From contig SCHM01000002.1 of the NCBI GenBank assembly GCA_004123355.1, positions 11,195,569 through 11,259,568 on the forward strand: DNA of 64,000 nt. The letters are read 5' to 3'. The notes under the pieces are model-generated. The model saw nothing but the letters and a program-made list of their open reading frames with translations, was not told where the DNA came from and made no database searches. Every line of letters begins with the position of its first letter. Position 1 is the stretch's first letter. Shown here piece by piece: positions 27,940 to 40,804 of this stretch. Both the position numbers and the translations under genes were made by a program. Source of the DNA: Amphirosellinia nigrospora. Taxonomy: Eukaryota; Ascomycota; Sordariomycetes; Xylariales; Xylariaceae.

Positions 27940-29356
27940 ATGGACTCTACCACGGCAAGCGATGAACTACCAGAAACAGCGTCGAAGGCCCAATGTCTTG
28001 GTGCAGACTGCGAGAAAGATGCTGGGAGTTTACAATGTCCAACATGCCTAAAACAAGGCAAGGAAAGTTTCTTCTGCTCCCAAGACTGCTTCAAGAGGAA
28101 CTGGGTTTGTTCACTTATCAATCTTGTAGCATTTCAACTAAACTGATTGTTCCACAGACGCAACACAAAACCCTACACAAGACGGCTCCAGGGAAATCGG
28201 AAACAAAAACCGGTACCAGACCCTAGCATGATTCTCCAGAAAGACGTCTTTATGATCTGACAGTCTAATTATTTGGATTGTAGGATTGTACAATCCTTTC
28301 CCAGCGTTCCTTTCACTGGCACTGTCCGACCCGTCTACCCCCTTTCTTCCAAGCGCGCCGTCCCAGAATCTATCAAGCACCCCGACTGGGCAGACACCGG
28401 TGTACCAGCGGCTGAGCGTCGTTTAGGGACTAAATGGCTGTTTCTAGACGCCAAAGGACAGGAAGCGATGCGAAAGGTTTGCAGATTAGCTCGCGAAGTA
28501 CTTGATGAGGTTGCCGCAGAAGTTCGCCCAGGCGTCACCACGGATTACCTAGACGAGGTCTGCCATAACGCCTGTATAAAGCGGAATGTAAACACAAGCC
28601 ACCCAATTATGGAATTCTCTGTTAACTGCGATAGGCGTACCCCTCTCCCCTGAATTACAACCGTTTCCCCAAGTCTCTATGCACGTCCCGAACGAAGTCG
28701 TCTGCCACGGAATACCCGACTACCGAGTCCTTTTGGACGGCGATATACTGAACTTGGACATTTCACTCTATCACGGGGGCTATCATGCCGATGTGAACGA
28801 GACGTATTATGTCGGGGATCGAGCCAAGGCTGACCCGGATTCGATTCGGATCGTTGAGACGGCGCGAGAATGCTTGGATGAGGCTATCAAGCTAGTCAAG
28901 CGGGTACGCCGATACGGGAATTTGGTAAAGTAATCGAGAAGCATGCTAAATCTAGAAATTGTTCGGTTATTGCGACTTGGGGAGGCCATGGCATCAATAC
29001 TGAGTTTCACCCCCCGCCTTGGATACCTCATTACACCAAAAACAAGGCCGCCGGCGTCTGCAAGCCAGGATTAACCTTTACCATCGAGCCCATCGTTACA
29101 TTAGGGAAGCCTCATGATCTATATTGGCCGGATAATTGGACGAATGTAACTGTCGATGGAAAACGTACAGCTCAATTTGGTAAGGTTGAAATCTTCTTAG
29201 TGGTATCTGCTTACTTACGAATATATAGAACATACATTACTTGTCACAGAGACTGGTGTTGAAATCCTCACCGCGAGGAACGAGATATCCCCAGGTGGGC
29301 CTGTTTCAATACCGTCGGCCGGGATTGGGGGAGCAGGAGTGAATGATGCATCATAG
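27940..29356 (+). CDS. MAP1: Methionine aminopeptidase 1
   Basis: The enzyme removes initiator methionine co-translationally at the ribosome. Exon 1 (27,940-28,104) carries the N-terminal zinc-finger pair with Cys pairs CLGADC, CPTC, CSQDC and, after an intron (exon 2 from 28,158), the His pair in TQHKTLHK. The catalytic domain has PVYPLSSKRAVPESI, the metal- and substrate-site blocks VVCHGIPD, LNLDISLYHGGYHADVNETY (two Asp ligands), GGHGINTEFHPPPWIPHY (His), LTFTIEPIV (Glu) and a final Glu in TGVEILT. Further introns fit 28,588-28,633 and one just before the last exon near 29.2 kb. It ends GAGVNDAS before TAG. Single-base frame changes occur near 28,302 and 28,690. Type I assignment is firm because of the zinc finger and lack of the type II insert. 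Confidence 0.93.
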
Positions 29357-30308
29357 GATAGCTTAGCATGGTTAATCAACTATCTAAAGTAACTGATGGC
29401 TATGCAAGAGGACGCGTGGATTGTGAAAGGCATCCAAATACCAGATCGTCTCATTGTGGATAGTATAAATGGTTCAACTGTATATAGGGGTCAGCTGCAT
29501 AGCTTTCCCCTTACACTGTATTTCTTGAGGCATATTCATAATCTCTGTCTCTCTTAATTCACTTGCATCTCGTTAACAACGATAGGTAGTGTTGTGTTGA
29601 ATGCTTGATATGTTTTAATTTAGGCCAGTACGACCTAACTTACGATGCTTTATCGTATCGAAAGTAAATTAGCGGCTTCCTAAATAAGTACCAGGTAGCT
29701 TGACTTCTTTATTCTGCTTTTTATAGACAGTGACTTGACACTGTTGTCATGATGATGGGCTTCCTCTTGACTCAAGTCCCTGTGCTTTAAGATAGACGCT
29801 CATCAACTTCTCTATAATGCATCATCTAAGTCCTTTGATGGACGTCATGCTAAGCTACTTCTCTAGGTTGTCACAAATTCAATTCTGCAACTAATGATAA
29901 AAGTGATAAAATTACTGCTTGGCTCTCTCCCCTTTTTTGTTGTGATTATATAATGCTGCTCGCCAATGGTGGTGGCGTGTCTGTTAATTCACGCTCTAGG
30001 CATTGCCTGTTTTGTCATCTTGGTTCGCCTTGCGAGGTGTATTTTGGAAGTTGATATACCGCCTATTCCCCACACATAAAAGCCTCGCAGAGGAGGAGCG
30101 GGACATCGGGCACCGTATTGGATGATATAATTTGGGGGTTGTCGGAGCCGGTGGAGTTCATGGCCGTTTACCCTTGGCGGATATTCGGGTGTGGCATGCT
30201 ACCTAGGTAGGTAGCTATTCTAAAGTGAGGCTGAGGGTTGGAATCTTTTCCCCATCTCACCACCCAAGCTCCGATTACTATTATGAAGAGCTATAATGCG
30301 ATTTGAAA
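29357..30308. other. Intergenic region upstream of HET gene
   Basis: Nearly 1 kb without a supportable gene. The exact palindrome TACCTAGGTA occurs at 30,200-30,209, about 100 bases upstream of the HET gene start. Confidence 0.5.
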
Positions 30309-33300
30309 ATGCGACTACTTAGGACCACCAATCCCAACAGACAAGAATTAATAGAGTTTCCTGAAGAATCTGCGCCGGAATATGCGATCTTGTCTCACAC
30401 CTGGGGCAGTGAAGAAGTGACGTTTCAGGATATCCAGGCTCTAGAAAGCAGGCAATGGGCCCGGGCGATTTCACAAACAGTGTCGGCAATCCGAGCTAAG
30501 AAAGGTTTTATCAAGATACAGAAAGCAGCCGCTTTAGCAGCCCAGCACGGGTACGATTTTATCTGGGTCGATACATGCTGCATAGACAAGAGCAGTAGCG
30601 CTGAGCTGTCTGAGGCTATCAACTCAATGTTTAGATGGTACAAGAAAGCATCGATCTGTTATGCTTACTTGGAAGATGTCAAGCAAGATAGGCACGACTA
30701 TAAAACTGCCCTGTTCCATTCAATATGCCAGCATAGTCGTTGGTTTACACGGGGATGGACTTTACAGGAGTTAATTGCCTCAGAAGATGTCATCTTCTAT
30801 GATGCACGCTGGAATAACCTTGGCAGCAAAGCCGGGAACGGGGATGTGCGTATTTCGCTTGTTTATATTACGGGAATCGACGTCGAAGTTCTTGAGGGCA
30901 GCATTCAGCCAAGTGAGATAAGCATTGCTACGGATGAAATGGGCGTCACGGCGGGAAACGACTCGTCTCGAGGATATAGCTTACTGTCTTATGGGTCTGT
31001 TCGAGGTCAACATGCCATTACTCTATGGCGAGGGGACGAAGGCCTTTATACGATTACAAGAGGAAATTCTGAAGGGTTCAAACGACCACTCTATATTTAC
31101 ATGGATATCAGTAGGGAGCAGTTCTAGTGAAGCTCTCTCTGGGCTTCTTGCCGACTCCCCTCGATGCTTCACTGGCGTTGAAAATTACCGACCCATGCCC
31201 CCTGTGGTTTCTCAAGGAAGTCCCACTTGGAATATCACAAACCAGGGGGTTGCGATTATCTCTTTTCCTCATGCCGTGTCGGGACACTGACGGCAATACA
31301 GTCCCGGATGAGTACGATACTGTTTTGGAATGTGCAATACGGGATGGAGACAGAGCGTATCAGAGTCCTGCAATACGTATGAGGCGACTTTACGGTGATC
31401 AGTTCGCCCGAGTTAACTCTCAAACTATCAAACGCGTTGCGACTCCCACCTTTGATCCCATTCATGGTATCGGCGCATATGAGATCGTGTTCGTGAAACA
31501 GAAGCCCGAATACGCAGTTTCTGATTTTATGTTATCCTACAGTTATTCTTCCGTCTTCAGGGTCAAAGGGCTCAAAAATCTCTTGCTACGTTACCAAAGT
31601 ATGGCCGGAACGATATTGGGATAAAGAGGCCGCCGTCCTTCGTACAACGCAGCCCCATTCAAACCGAGTCATTGGCCTATTCCGGTTTTTTTCTTCCTCG
31701 ATTGGCGCTACTTTGGACTTGCTGTCGGTCTGAGAAAAGAGCCTGGGAGTGCTTGGGCTGTATGGCACCTGCAGCGAGCCTCAATGGGAGAGCCTCTTCA
31801 TCAGACGGCGTCATCAGTGAATGGGTACCTATCAGAAGGGAATCAGGATTTCGGTCAATTCATCAAATCGCTAAACAACCCCGATCCAGACTGGGTCACA
31901 CACCCATGGGTGGAGGAGTTAGAGTACCCACGAATTCAAGTTCGAGTTGAAGAGATCAAAGTCCACGGGCGGCTTTATCATTTTGTCAAAGCATCCTCGC
32001 GTCTTCGAATTGCAGGGCCAATCCAACACCCCTGATACGAGCGTCTTTAACTTTGAAAAGCCACCGATGGAGGACGAGATAGCGCAGATACAAAAGCCGA
32101 TATATCTTGAAGATCTAACGGATGATATCGTCACGAAAAACTCCCTTGACTACTATCTTTATTTGGGAGATCTGATGCCGGCGAAGAAAGAGCGATCGTT
32201 AATACGTACCACCTGGGCTCATTCTCCGACCGAAGATCTTGAAAAGCTCGCGATACAAGGGCTCGGAGCAACAGAGACAGCGCTTTTGCGTGCCTGCAAA
32301 GATGGGCAGGGCCATAAGGTTTTGGGGCTCATTCGATATGAATCATATGATCTTGAATGCGTCACTCTGTTTTTTTGTGAGCCTTACTCAGCCATCCCCT
32401 CACAATTTAACGGCTTTCGACCGATCCACTGGGCGGTGGTGGGGGACACATCGACATAATCCGCATTCTTCTTGACAATGGGGCCGACTTCTACTCAAGA
32501 ACGACCCAAGGATGGTCCTCGATACACCTTGCTGCTCTTATGGGCCGTTTCAGAACCATGAGGTGGCTAATTGAATACGCCATTGAGAGATATTCGACTT
32601 CATACGAAGATGAGTCGCTGTTGGATGATAGAGATAACGAACTACAGGAAAGCCCTCTCCACTTAGCCGTATCTCATGTGTCCCTGGCTGTTGGAGACGA
32701 ATCATTCGCTCTTCATGATATTTTGGAGAAACTTGATGTTTCTAGATTTTGGACATCTGCCAATTGTGCCGGCGAAACCCCATTCCATCGTTTAGTTGCC
32801 ACTGCTCCGGTCGAGTGTTTTACAGAAAACAATTCGCGAAGAGTGAAATTCATCATTAAAAACTACGACTCTTGAAGTGTCAACCAGAATTTTCTCAGCC
32901 ATATACTCTGATAAACTTGGCCGGACGGTTCTTTGGCATGCGGTGTGCGCCGGGTCACCACCTGTGGTCGAATATCTCCTAAAGGATGATACAATGGTAT
33001 TGTCAATGAAAGATAAAAACGACGTAACACTCCTGCATGCAGCATGTCGCCTGGGGTTTCCAGAAATTGTGGATTTGCTGCTTCAAGCGGGAGTGAATCC
33101 TAATGCTACGACCATCTCGCTCGGGCTCACAGCTGCTCACTATGCTGCCATGCATTATGAGCCATTTTGTCTGGAGGAGTTAATCAAACACGGAGCAGAC
33201 ATCCACAAGCCGACAAGAACTGAAGAAATTCGTTCCGACCTATCCATGTTGCGGCAGCGAATGGCTACTGGGAATCCTTGTCGGTTTTGCGAGACGCCGG

Positions 33301-33359
33301 CGCTGATATGGAATGGCGATGTACTCATTACATTTCCTGTGGCGACCGATTTCAACTAG
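30309..33359 (+). CDS. HET-domain protein with C-terminal ankyrin repeats
   Basis: HET domains mediate heterokaryon-incompatibility cell death in filamentous ascomycetes. The protein starts MRLLRTTNPNRQELIEF and shows the HET landmarks YAILSHTWGSEEVTFQD, YDFIWVDTCCIDKSSSAELSEAINSM, ICYAYLEDV and the WFTRGWTLQELIA block. Next comes the ASRRETTRLEDIAYCLMGLF block (a different frame) and NMPLLYGEG, the usual end of the domain. The middle (31.1-32.3 kb) is family-typical but unnamed. Ankyrin repeats follow from about 32.4 kb (RPIHWAVV, IHLAALMGR, TLLHAACRLGFPEIVDLLLQAGVNPN, GLTAAHYAA). It ends at 33,359, possibly before the natural C-terminus. At least five frame changes occur. HET-ANK genes are often true pseudogenes, so here decay is a genuine alternative to consensus error. 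Confidence 0.88.
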
Positions 33360-33998
33360 TTAAATCAGACAACAAAAATGCCTCACAGTTGTTCTCCCTT
33401 TTTCTTGCTTCGGAGGTGCCCTAGGACATATATTCTGTCACTCCATTCTCTTCAAGTACCTTGAGATTCAGGCATGGCTGTCAATTTCAATTTCTTGATT
33501 TTAACTTGAGTTTATGGTATATGCACTACCTAGGTGAGCCACTGGTTAGAGAGCGCTGGCCTGCAGCTTCTGTTTCTCTATTAAAAAAACTACGTTTAAA
33601 AGGCCGCGATTACGACAGTAGTTAATTTTTAACTAAAATTCACTTAAAAGAATCAACGTATTTTCTTTGAAAATTTTCAAAGTATTGTGCTACAAACTTG
33701 GCGGGCAGTAGGGGCTGGTGTATTTCTAACTACCTAGAAGTACCTAGGTAGTGGCATGTTTTGTTCGGACGGCTCTCCTCTTTTTTGGGGAGGCATTGAT
33801 TAGGTAAGGTGTGCTTATCTGACACATCAAGTTGCCCGCTATGATTGGAGCCGTGTTTCTATATTCTCATCTCATTTCCTACAACTTCTTCACTCTCCAT
33901 ATGTAGTCTACTAGAATATCGCACATCTGTCGAGTCCTAACAAACGATATTCATTGCGAATAATAACCCCCCAGCAATCGCTGGCGCCACGGCCGACA
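33360..33998. other. Intergenic region with palindrome and tRNA-like segment
   Basis: No gene. TACCTAGGTA occurs at 33,741-33,750. At about 33,533-33,570 the sequence (agccactggttagagagcgctggcc) resembles a tRNA D-arm and anticodon-arm start, but no acceptor or T-arm pairing follows. Confidence 0.45.
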
Positions 33999-35723
33999 AT
34001 GGCCACCGCCACCATGACGGCCACGATCCCGGCGACGACAATGAAGACGATACAGAGTAAGAAGAAGGATGCCAACCTGGCACCGGAAAACGAGCGGTTC
34101 CTGCGGTGTTGTGCCGACATCGCCAACGTGCTCATCGAGGATCACGAGGCGTCCAAGGATCCGTCGAACCCGCGCAGAGATATCAACCTCAACGGACTGC
34201 GCACGAAGCTATCGCGCAAGCACAAGCTCGCCAACATCCCGCCGCTGACGGCCATTATCGGCGGCCGTACCCGAGCACTACAAGAAGTACATCCTGCCGC
34301 GGCTCGTGGCCAAGCCCATCCGCACGTCATCGGGCATCGCCGTCGTCGCCGTCATGTGCAAGCCGCCTGTCTCGCGCTACACGGGTAACATCTGCGTCTA
34401 CTGCCCCGGGCCCGACTCCGACTTCGAGTACAGCACCCAGTCCTACACGGGCTACGAGCCGACCTCGATGCGCGCCATCCGCGCCCGCTACGACCCCTTC
34501 GAGCAGGCCGCGGCCGCGTCGACCAGCTCAAGGCCCTCGGCCACTCGGTCGACAAGGTCGAGTACATCATCATGGGCGGCACCTTCATGTCCCTGCCCGT
34601 GTCTTACCGCCACGAGTTCATCTCCCAGCTGCATAACGCCCTCAGCGGTACCAGACCACCGACGTCGACGAGGCCGTCGAGGCCGCCGAGATGAGAACGT
34701 CAAGTGCGTCGGCATCACTATCGAGACCCGCCCCGACTACTGCCTACAGCCCCATCTCACCGACATGTTGGCGCTAACGGTTGCACCCGCCTCGAGGTCG
34801 GCGTCCAATCTCTGTACGAGGACGTCGCGCGCGACACCAACCGGGCCACACCGTCCCGCCGTGGCCGAGACCTTCTGCCTGGCCAAGGATGCTGGCTTCA
34901 AGGTCGTCTCCACATGATGCCCGACCTGCCCAACGTCGGCATGGAGCGCGATCTCGACCAGTTCCGTGAAATTTCGAGAACGCCCGCCTTCCGAACCGAT
35001 GGCTCTGAAGATCTCCCCACCCTCGTCATCCGCGGCACCGGTCTCTACGAGCTCTGGCGCACTGGCCGATACCAGAACTATACCCCAACGCCCTCATCGA
35101 CATCGTCGCCCGCATATTGGCCCTGGTGCCCCGTGGACGAGAATCTACCGCGTGCAGGAGATATCCCATGCCTCTAGTCACGTCGGGAGTGGAGAACGGA
35201 AACTTGAGAGAGTTGGCCCTAGCGCGCATGAAGGATTTTGGAACCACGTGTCGTGATGTGCGGACACGCGAGGTCGGCATCAACGAAGTCAAGCACAAGA
35301 TACGGCCCAACCAGATCGAGCTCGTGCGCCGCGACTACACGGCCAACGGCGGCTGGAGACCTTCTTAGCCTACGAGGACCCCAAGCAAGACATCCTCGTG
35401 GGTTTGCTACGGTTGAGGAAGTGTACCGATAAATACACATACCGTGAAGAGCTCATCGGCCAGCAGACGAGTCTGGTCCGAGAGCTGCATGTCTACGGCA
35501 CCGCTGTCCCGTGCATGCCAGAGATCCCAAGAATTTCAGCATCAGGGTTTCGGTACCTGCTTATGGAAGAAGCGAGCGGATTGCTCGCGATGAGCATGGA
35601 AGTGTCAAGATGAGTGTCATCAGTGGTGTAGGTGTGAGGAGTTACTACAAGAAGCTTGGCTACTGGCTTGATGGGCCTTATATGAGCAAGTGGCTCGATG
35701 GACGGCCGCAGGAAAGGCAATAA
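33999..35723 (+). CDS. ELP3: Elongator complex catalytic subunit Elp3
   Basis: Elp3 is the radical-SAM/acetyltransferase subunit of Elongator, which makes the cm5/mcm5 modification of wobble uridines in tRNA. The start [10 protein letters not shown] leads into [21 protein letters not shown] and [20 protein letters not shown]. The radical-SAM part shows [100 protein letters not shown] and [17 protein letters not shown]. The C-terminal GNAT part has [40 protein letters not shown] and [12 protein letters not shown]. About ten frame changes occur. In addition the HRCPH segment with the first cluster cysteine is absent. No intron is visible. Confidence 0.93.
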
Positions 35724-36374
35724 ATCGGGAAGAGGGCTCGGGTTTGGCTGGGAAAAGGATGAGGTATCGGAGGTGTGGACACGGCTGATTTTATGGCGTT
35801 ACGGACGGAGGCGGTGCAAATTGCCGGTAAAATAGGATTGACTTATGGCATTATGGTTGCTACTGATGATGACGGGGCTTGGTGAAGAGACCAGGAAAAG
35901 GAACCCAGTAGAGCACTATGGGGTGTATATATTATTGGGGAGTTAAAACGCATCCAACGGTTTGAATACCCACGTAAACACACTTTAGATATTGAAGACT
36001 AGGGTCGCTACCGTCCAGCTTTTGATACTGCGTGAAGACATCAGATCCCAGGCACCAAGCACAGAATCAAGCATGTCTGATGCTATGATAGTAACGCCAC
36101 GCTATTTACTCAGCCTACATGACCTGTCGGTCCGCTCCCATATTCGACAAAGAAATGTAGGGTTTTGAATAACTAGTACATTGCGTTGACTTAAGTGATA
36201 CACAAGTTGGAATAATCAATGGGCAATAAAGCAAATATCTCAAATTCACAGGAGATAGCTAGCCTTTTGGGGGTTTCAATAAGACCCGTCGTGCTCTGTC
36301 CTTTGCACTTCCAACTTTCTCCACGTCGGTATCCTCCCCCTTCCCTATGCTGTATTCGCCATCCATTAATCTGT
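35724..36374. other. 3' intergenic region
   Basis: Spacer between the convergent ELP3 and hydrophobin genes. No gene is seen. Confidence 0.45.
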
Positions 36375-36953
36375 TCATCGGGCCATAGAACTTCTTTCTT
36401 GTTTTCGGATGCGGTGAGTTATGGGTAGGGGAATACAGAGAGTCGGTGATGTAAGCTGTGTCGTTGTCTTAGAGATCAGTACTCGTTCCCGAAAGATACG
36501 CAATTGCGATTTAACTCACAAGCGCGGGTGGTATACAGCAGACGGCCGTCTTCTGAACAAAGGCACACTGGTCCTGGAAGTTCTGGTCACTGAGGGGCAG
36601 CAGGGCTGTGGAAGCAGTTAGTATAGTAGGCCGTCAGAGTTCAGGACACTATGGTAAACAATGCGCCCTTACGTATTTGACATCTGTTCCAATTAACAGT
36701 TAGCTAATACCATGCAGCTCTATGGTTTGGAAGTTGAAAAGGGTTAAACTGCACCCCAGGTATAAGGAGAGAGGAGAGACGTACTCTGACACATTGCCAA
36801 GCAGGCTTCGCTCGCAGCAATAAGCCGTATTAAAGGTGCCGCTGCTGCAAGTATCACTAGTACAGGGGACATAAAGAGCCAAGCTCTCTGTCTGGGATGG
36901 CATGGCCAAATCACCACCAGGTGGGCAATGATAACTGATGCGATAAGCTTCAT
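36375..36953 (-). CDS. Divergent class II hydrophobin
   Basis: Hydrophobins are small secreted amphipathic proteins that coat fungal surfaces. Splicing four exons (36,785-36,953, an 11-base micro-exon 36,673-36,683, 36,520-36,605 and 36,375-36,455) with good GT-AG borders gives a signal-like start MKLIASVIIAHLVV and the eight-cysteine order C-CC-C-C-CC-C. Spacings are 9, 10, 15, 8 and about 11 residues, against the class II norm of 9-10, 11, 16, 8-9 and 10. CSSGTFNTAYCC, LLGNVSEC and FQDQCAFVQKTAVCC align with conserved class II positions. One single-base frame change is needed between the signal peptide and the first cysteine. The last exon is the least certain, as the tail after cysteine eight is longer than usual. 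A short plus-strand open frame over it is an antisense shadow. Confidence 0.6.
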
Positions 36954-38122
36954 GATGAGGTGTTTTGGGTTTACTTCGATTGTAGCACAGTGGAATTTCG
37001 CACCAGAGGGATGTAGCTAGGTAGGTAGTTATATATCTGGGCACGGTAGAAGATGATAGGGGAACACGCCTCTCAGTGGGAATAATCATCCGCTTGTGGT
37101 TGGAAATATCCTGAAAAGACAACCGTATGATACTGATGTGGAATCCGGATTTCAGTACCCGTGGCTATATCTTGGCATGCAGCCGATGCAGCGCGGCCTT
37201 GGAACTGTCCACTCTGTATGTACGCATCGTCCCAGAAAAGCTTCAATTGTACAATACCGGGTCGGAAATTGGAGGCGGGACTTGGCCGGTTTCTATTGGT
37301 ATTATTATCAATCCCCGTGCCCTCAAGTCTCTACATCGGCGACCTCTATGTAACGTTCACATGACCCTATTAATTAGATACTATATGTTGTCATGAGTTG
37401 ATTTCTTGGCAAGCGAGGTCCTCCTTCTCTTACAGAATACAACTGCAACCCTATTCTGAGATACTACAGGAATGCGAAAAACGGAACCAAGTTGAGATGT
37501 CTTGTAATCTTTCGCTTAGAGCGTGTCTATCCGGATTCATTTACAGAGGTGCATATGGCGCTGGCTGGCCGCCGCCGCGAGCGGGATAATAAAGCCTGCA
37601 AAACCATCTCTCTGCAATAATTAAGTCAGACCTTGGCCTCTTATTCATTTTCACTAGATAGATAAGATGCTGTAGAGGCGATATATGATTTAGATGGTAG
37701 GGTATTTTTACAACTTGCTCATGTGAGCCCGTCCCCCCAACGACATGAATTATTTCGGGAACGCCACCATGAATTCAACCACTGGGTCGTGCTACTCATC
37801 AATTGGCATGAAAAATACTGTGGTGACCGCATACATGGATGTGAATTCTATCATCTATCTAAATATAAACATCTATATATGTATATATATGCTATCCTTG
37901 AGTATACTTTAGATTTACTTCTTTCTTTCTTGAAGCTTAACCCTTACAATATACTTACTACTTACTCTACCCATTTTACTTGACCATTGCCATACTAACA
38001 GAACAGATCTGGTTATAATTAAAGTCTTGCTATTGTTCAAGAAAGTTCAAAGAACTTGGCCTGAGTTATGGTTTCCTAGCTCCAATTACCATAGGACAAG
38101 CTGCCACTTACTGTTTTACTTC
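36954..38122. other. Intergenic region
   Basis: More than 1 kb upstream of the hydrophobin gene and downstream of the HNH gene. Short open frames on both strands have no recognisable family. A TAGGTAGGTAG element lies near 37,018-37,029. Confidence 0.45.
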
Positions 38123-39459
38123 CTAAGTATAAACAGAGCTTTGGCCGCTAATGGCAAGAGATACGAACCGACCTAGCGGAGTAGACCCGTCCGCTTGCAC
38201 TCCGTATTCCTCTATGTCACGATATAGTTTGTCGATGTATTCACCGGCTCCTGATAGATGTAGAATGTGCGAAATAGCACAGTGGATGGCCAGTAGCCGA
38301 GGCGACGGAGGCTCGATCGTTCGCTCGGGAGTAAGATAAAGCTCCCGGGTTATGGGGAACGCTGGTCGCCGGAAGAAATAGTTCTCGGAAACGTGTGTTC
38401 TAATTACGTAAGTATGATCCTTCTCAGGAACGGGTTCGAAGTAGACCTGAAAATCGCCGAACCATTGATGAAAATCGTGAGTAAGGGTAAGAGCGTTACG
38501 TGGCCGGTCAATCTCAGGGCCTTGAATCAGTTCCGCAACACCGACATCGAACATGTCAAGTATTGCAAGTGCGGATTGTTTAGAAGGAGCCTGAGGGGTA
38601 ATTTAGTTCAGAAGACGCATCTGATTGGAATCTACGTACCAGTTCGCCCCCTGGTTCATTTTGGTGAGGGAGTGTGGTAAGATATGGGCTACTTCTAGCT
38701 GAGCCGGTTCAAGTGGATCGTCCGCTATTGAATTGCCCTCATCGTCTCGAGAGCCGCCTGGGGCACGACGCCGTTTCATCGCTTCTGTCAGATCAAACCT
38801 TCGCGATATCACACAACGATGGCGGTCACGGATGAGACAATCTCTCCGGAGAACTGACAATCGGGGACCGGTTCCAACATACTGTTGACCGCCCTGACCT
38901 TGTCCTTCTTGGACTGCAGAATGCAATGCTGGAGAAGGCTGCGGAGTCTTCTTTGTGGAAGCTTTCACTACGAGGTGTGAGCAATCAGCTAGTAAAACAG
39001 CTTAGCTGCAACAAAGCTTTACCAGGTAGAAAAAAGTTGTCGAATAGATGGTCCCCAAACTGAAAGAATTTCGGCCGGACATCTTCGAAACTGATAGTCT
39101 CATTCCCATCGATTTGAATATTGACAGCTTGGAAGAACACACGTAAGAAGTAATCTCGGGATTCTCGCGAAAGAGAATGTTCATAGGTTAAACGAACAAG
39201 CCGAGGCCGGCTGTAGTTGTCGACAAGTATTCCAGTATCGAAATATTGACATATTTCGTGGAATTTGCGGCTCGCACGATGGCTCACCTCCATCTCCAAG
39301 GTTAGTTGGTGTGAAGCAAAGTTGAGGATGCCTTCGAGGGCTGATTAGTGGCGTGGCGGTGAAGGGGCCCAGATAGGAGGTAGAGAGTGGTGGCTTGTGC
39401 GGCAGTGCAGGCTTTGCCCCACCTTTAGCAGGATCATCTGGTCTGGGCCAGTTATACAT
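38123..39459 (-). CDS. Fungal HNH-nuclease-domain protein (HNH_2 type)
   Basis: The N-terminal part (LEGILNFASHQLTLEMEVSH, FHEICQYFDTGILVDNYSRP, RLVRLTYEHSLS) is the standard leader of a large fungal family, joined by an intron (38,968-39,022) to KASTKKTPQPSPA. The HNH core has DRHRCVISRRFD, EVAHILPHSL, MFDVGVAELIQGPEIDRPRN, and ALTLTHDFHQWFGDFQVYFEP, giving the His and Asn metal-site residues. It ends QSSVYT before TAG at 38,123. The start at 39,459 (MYNWPRPDDP) requires one frame change near 39.35 kb, and the second intron border near 38.6 kb is uncertain. Target and pathway are unknown; such domains occur in fungal immune-like and other proteins. Confidence 0.85.
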
Positions 39460-40804
39460 TATAACCTAATATACTGGAGCCATGTTCTCAAGACGATGCC
39501 TCGTGGCTCGAGATAGGCCCGACTATCACGCGTTTCGTTATGGCGAGCATGCTTTGCATATTTAACGCGGCCCTGTAGGGCGGCAGTGCTGCGTTTATCG
39601 CGGGCGGAGAGTTGGAGAGAGGATGGAAAAGGAGAAGAGGGAGCGGGGGAAAAAAGGAAAAGGGGTAGGAGAGGCAGCTGGAGACGGCGGCTAATGGGGA
39701 GGTTCTTGCTAATTAGGGATTTTAAGAGATAGGTCTAATAAAGGAAAAGTTCTACGTAGACTTGTTGCCATGTTGCAGCGACTAAGACTTCATTCATCTG
39801 ACGCATTTGCGGTGCTATCGCGTCTTGAAATATTACCTGTAGTGCTTTGTATGGTGCTATTACTATCGTGTTGTGTACTGAGTTCTTATCCAGTATACAT
39901 ATCTGTTCGACAAATCAGACAAAACTTTTGTTCACCCACCCTCAGTAGCCTGAGGGTGTCTGTGTACGAAATGTTTATTTGAAGTAGATTCGATATAACG
40001 TTATTTGTTTACAAGATAGCAAGCCTAGCAAGCTTGTAGGGCGAGCGGGGGATTAAGACGATGATATATTTGTTTTTTTTTCTTTTCTTGAGTAGAGGTC
40101 GGCGCGAAGCGTATGCCGCCAGAGGTCGAAGAATTTAAAAAGAAAGTTACATTGTAATTATTCGCGCCGTAGTCTCCCAGGCACTGAAAGTAACTTTAAA
40201 TTTACATATGAAACTACCTACGTTATGATGTCTTGACGCAAACACAGAATCTAGATGGAGGATATACATCTCTTATGCTATATCAAGCCGCTCTATTCTA
40301 CGCTCACCATTTCAGCAACACACAAAAATTTAGATAAGCAAAATGAGCCTGAAATGAATCTACGTGGAAAGATCTCGGGATCCACTCATGATGAATACAG
40401 GGGAAGACAAAAAGAAGGGTTGTATCATATGAAACGTACACTTCTAGTCCTCAGCGGATTACTGCCCGAGTTTCTGTCTCTCTCTTGTACAAGTAATTTT
40501 GCTTGTAGGCGAGCAATGCTGCCTGAACATTACGGAACTTCATTGACACTCTATTGGGCGAAGAAGGGAGAATATGAAGGAGGAAATATATCGACAAAAA
40601 AACTTTTGTTTTACTCAGTCGTAAACGCCTTCCTCAAAAACAAAAGCATTCGAGGTATATGCGATTCTAGAGTACTTACATCGTCTCCGTCACCCATCCT
40701 TATACAGAAGCCGACAGCGCGCCCAGCGCGACATTGGGTATACGCACTCAATTTAACTCAGACTCCTACACAACATGCCCGGGTCAGAGCTTACAGTTCA
40801 AAAA
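39460..40804. other. Intergenic region
   Basis: This 1.3-kb spacer lies between the HNH gene and the end of the helicase gene. A plus-strand open frame of 200 codons (40,255-40,857) overlaps the helicase 3' end and has no family resemblance, so I do not call it a gene. A T-rich run lies near 40,072-40,083. Confidence 0.4.

Noticed and set aside
36421-36621. Plus-strand frame of 66 codons
   Set aside because: It is antisense to the hydrophobin exons 3 and 4.
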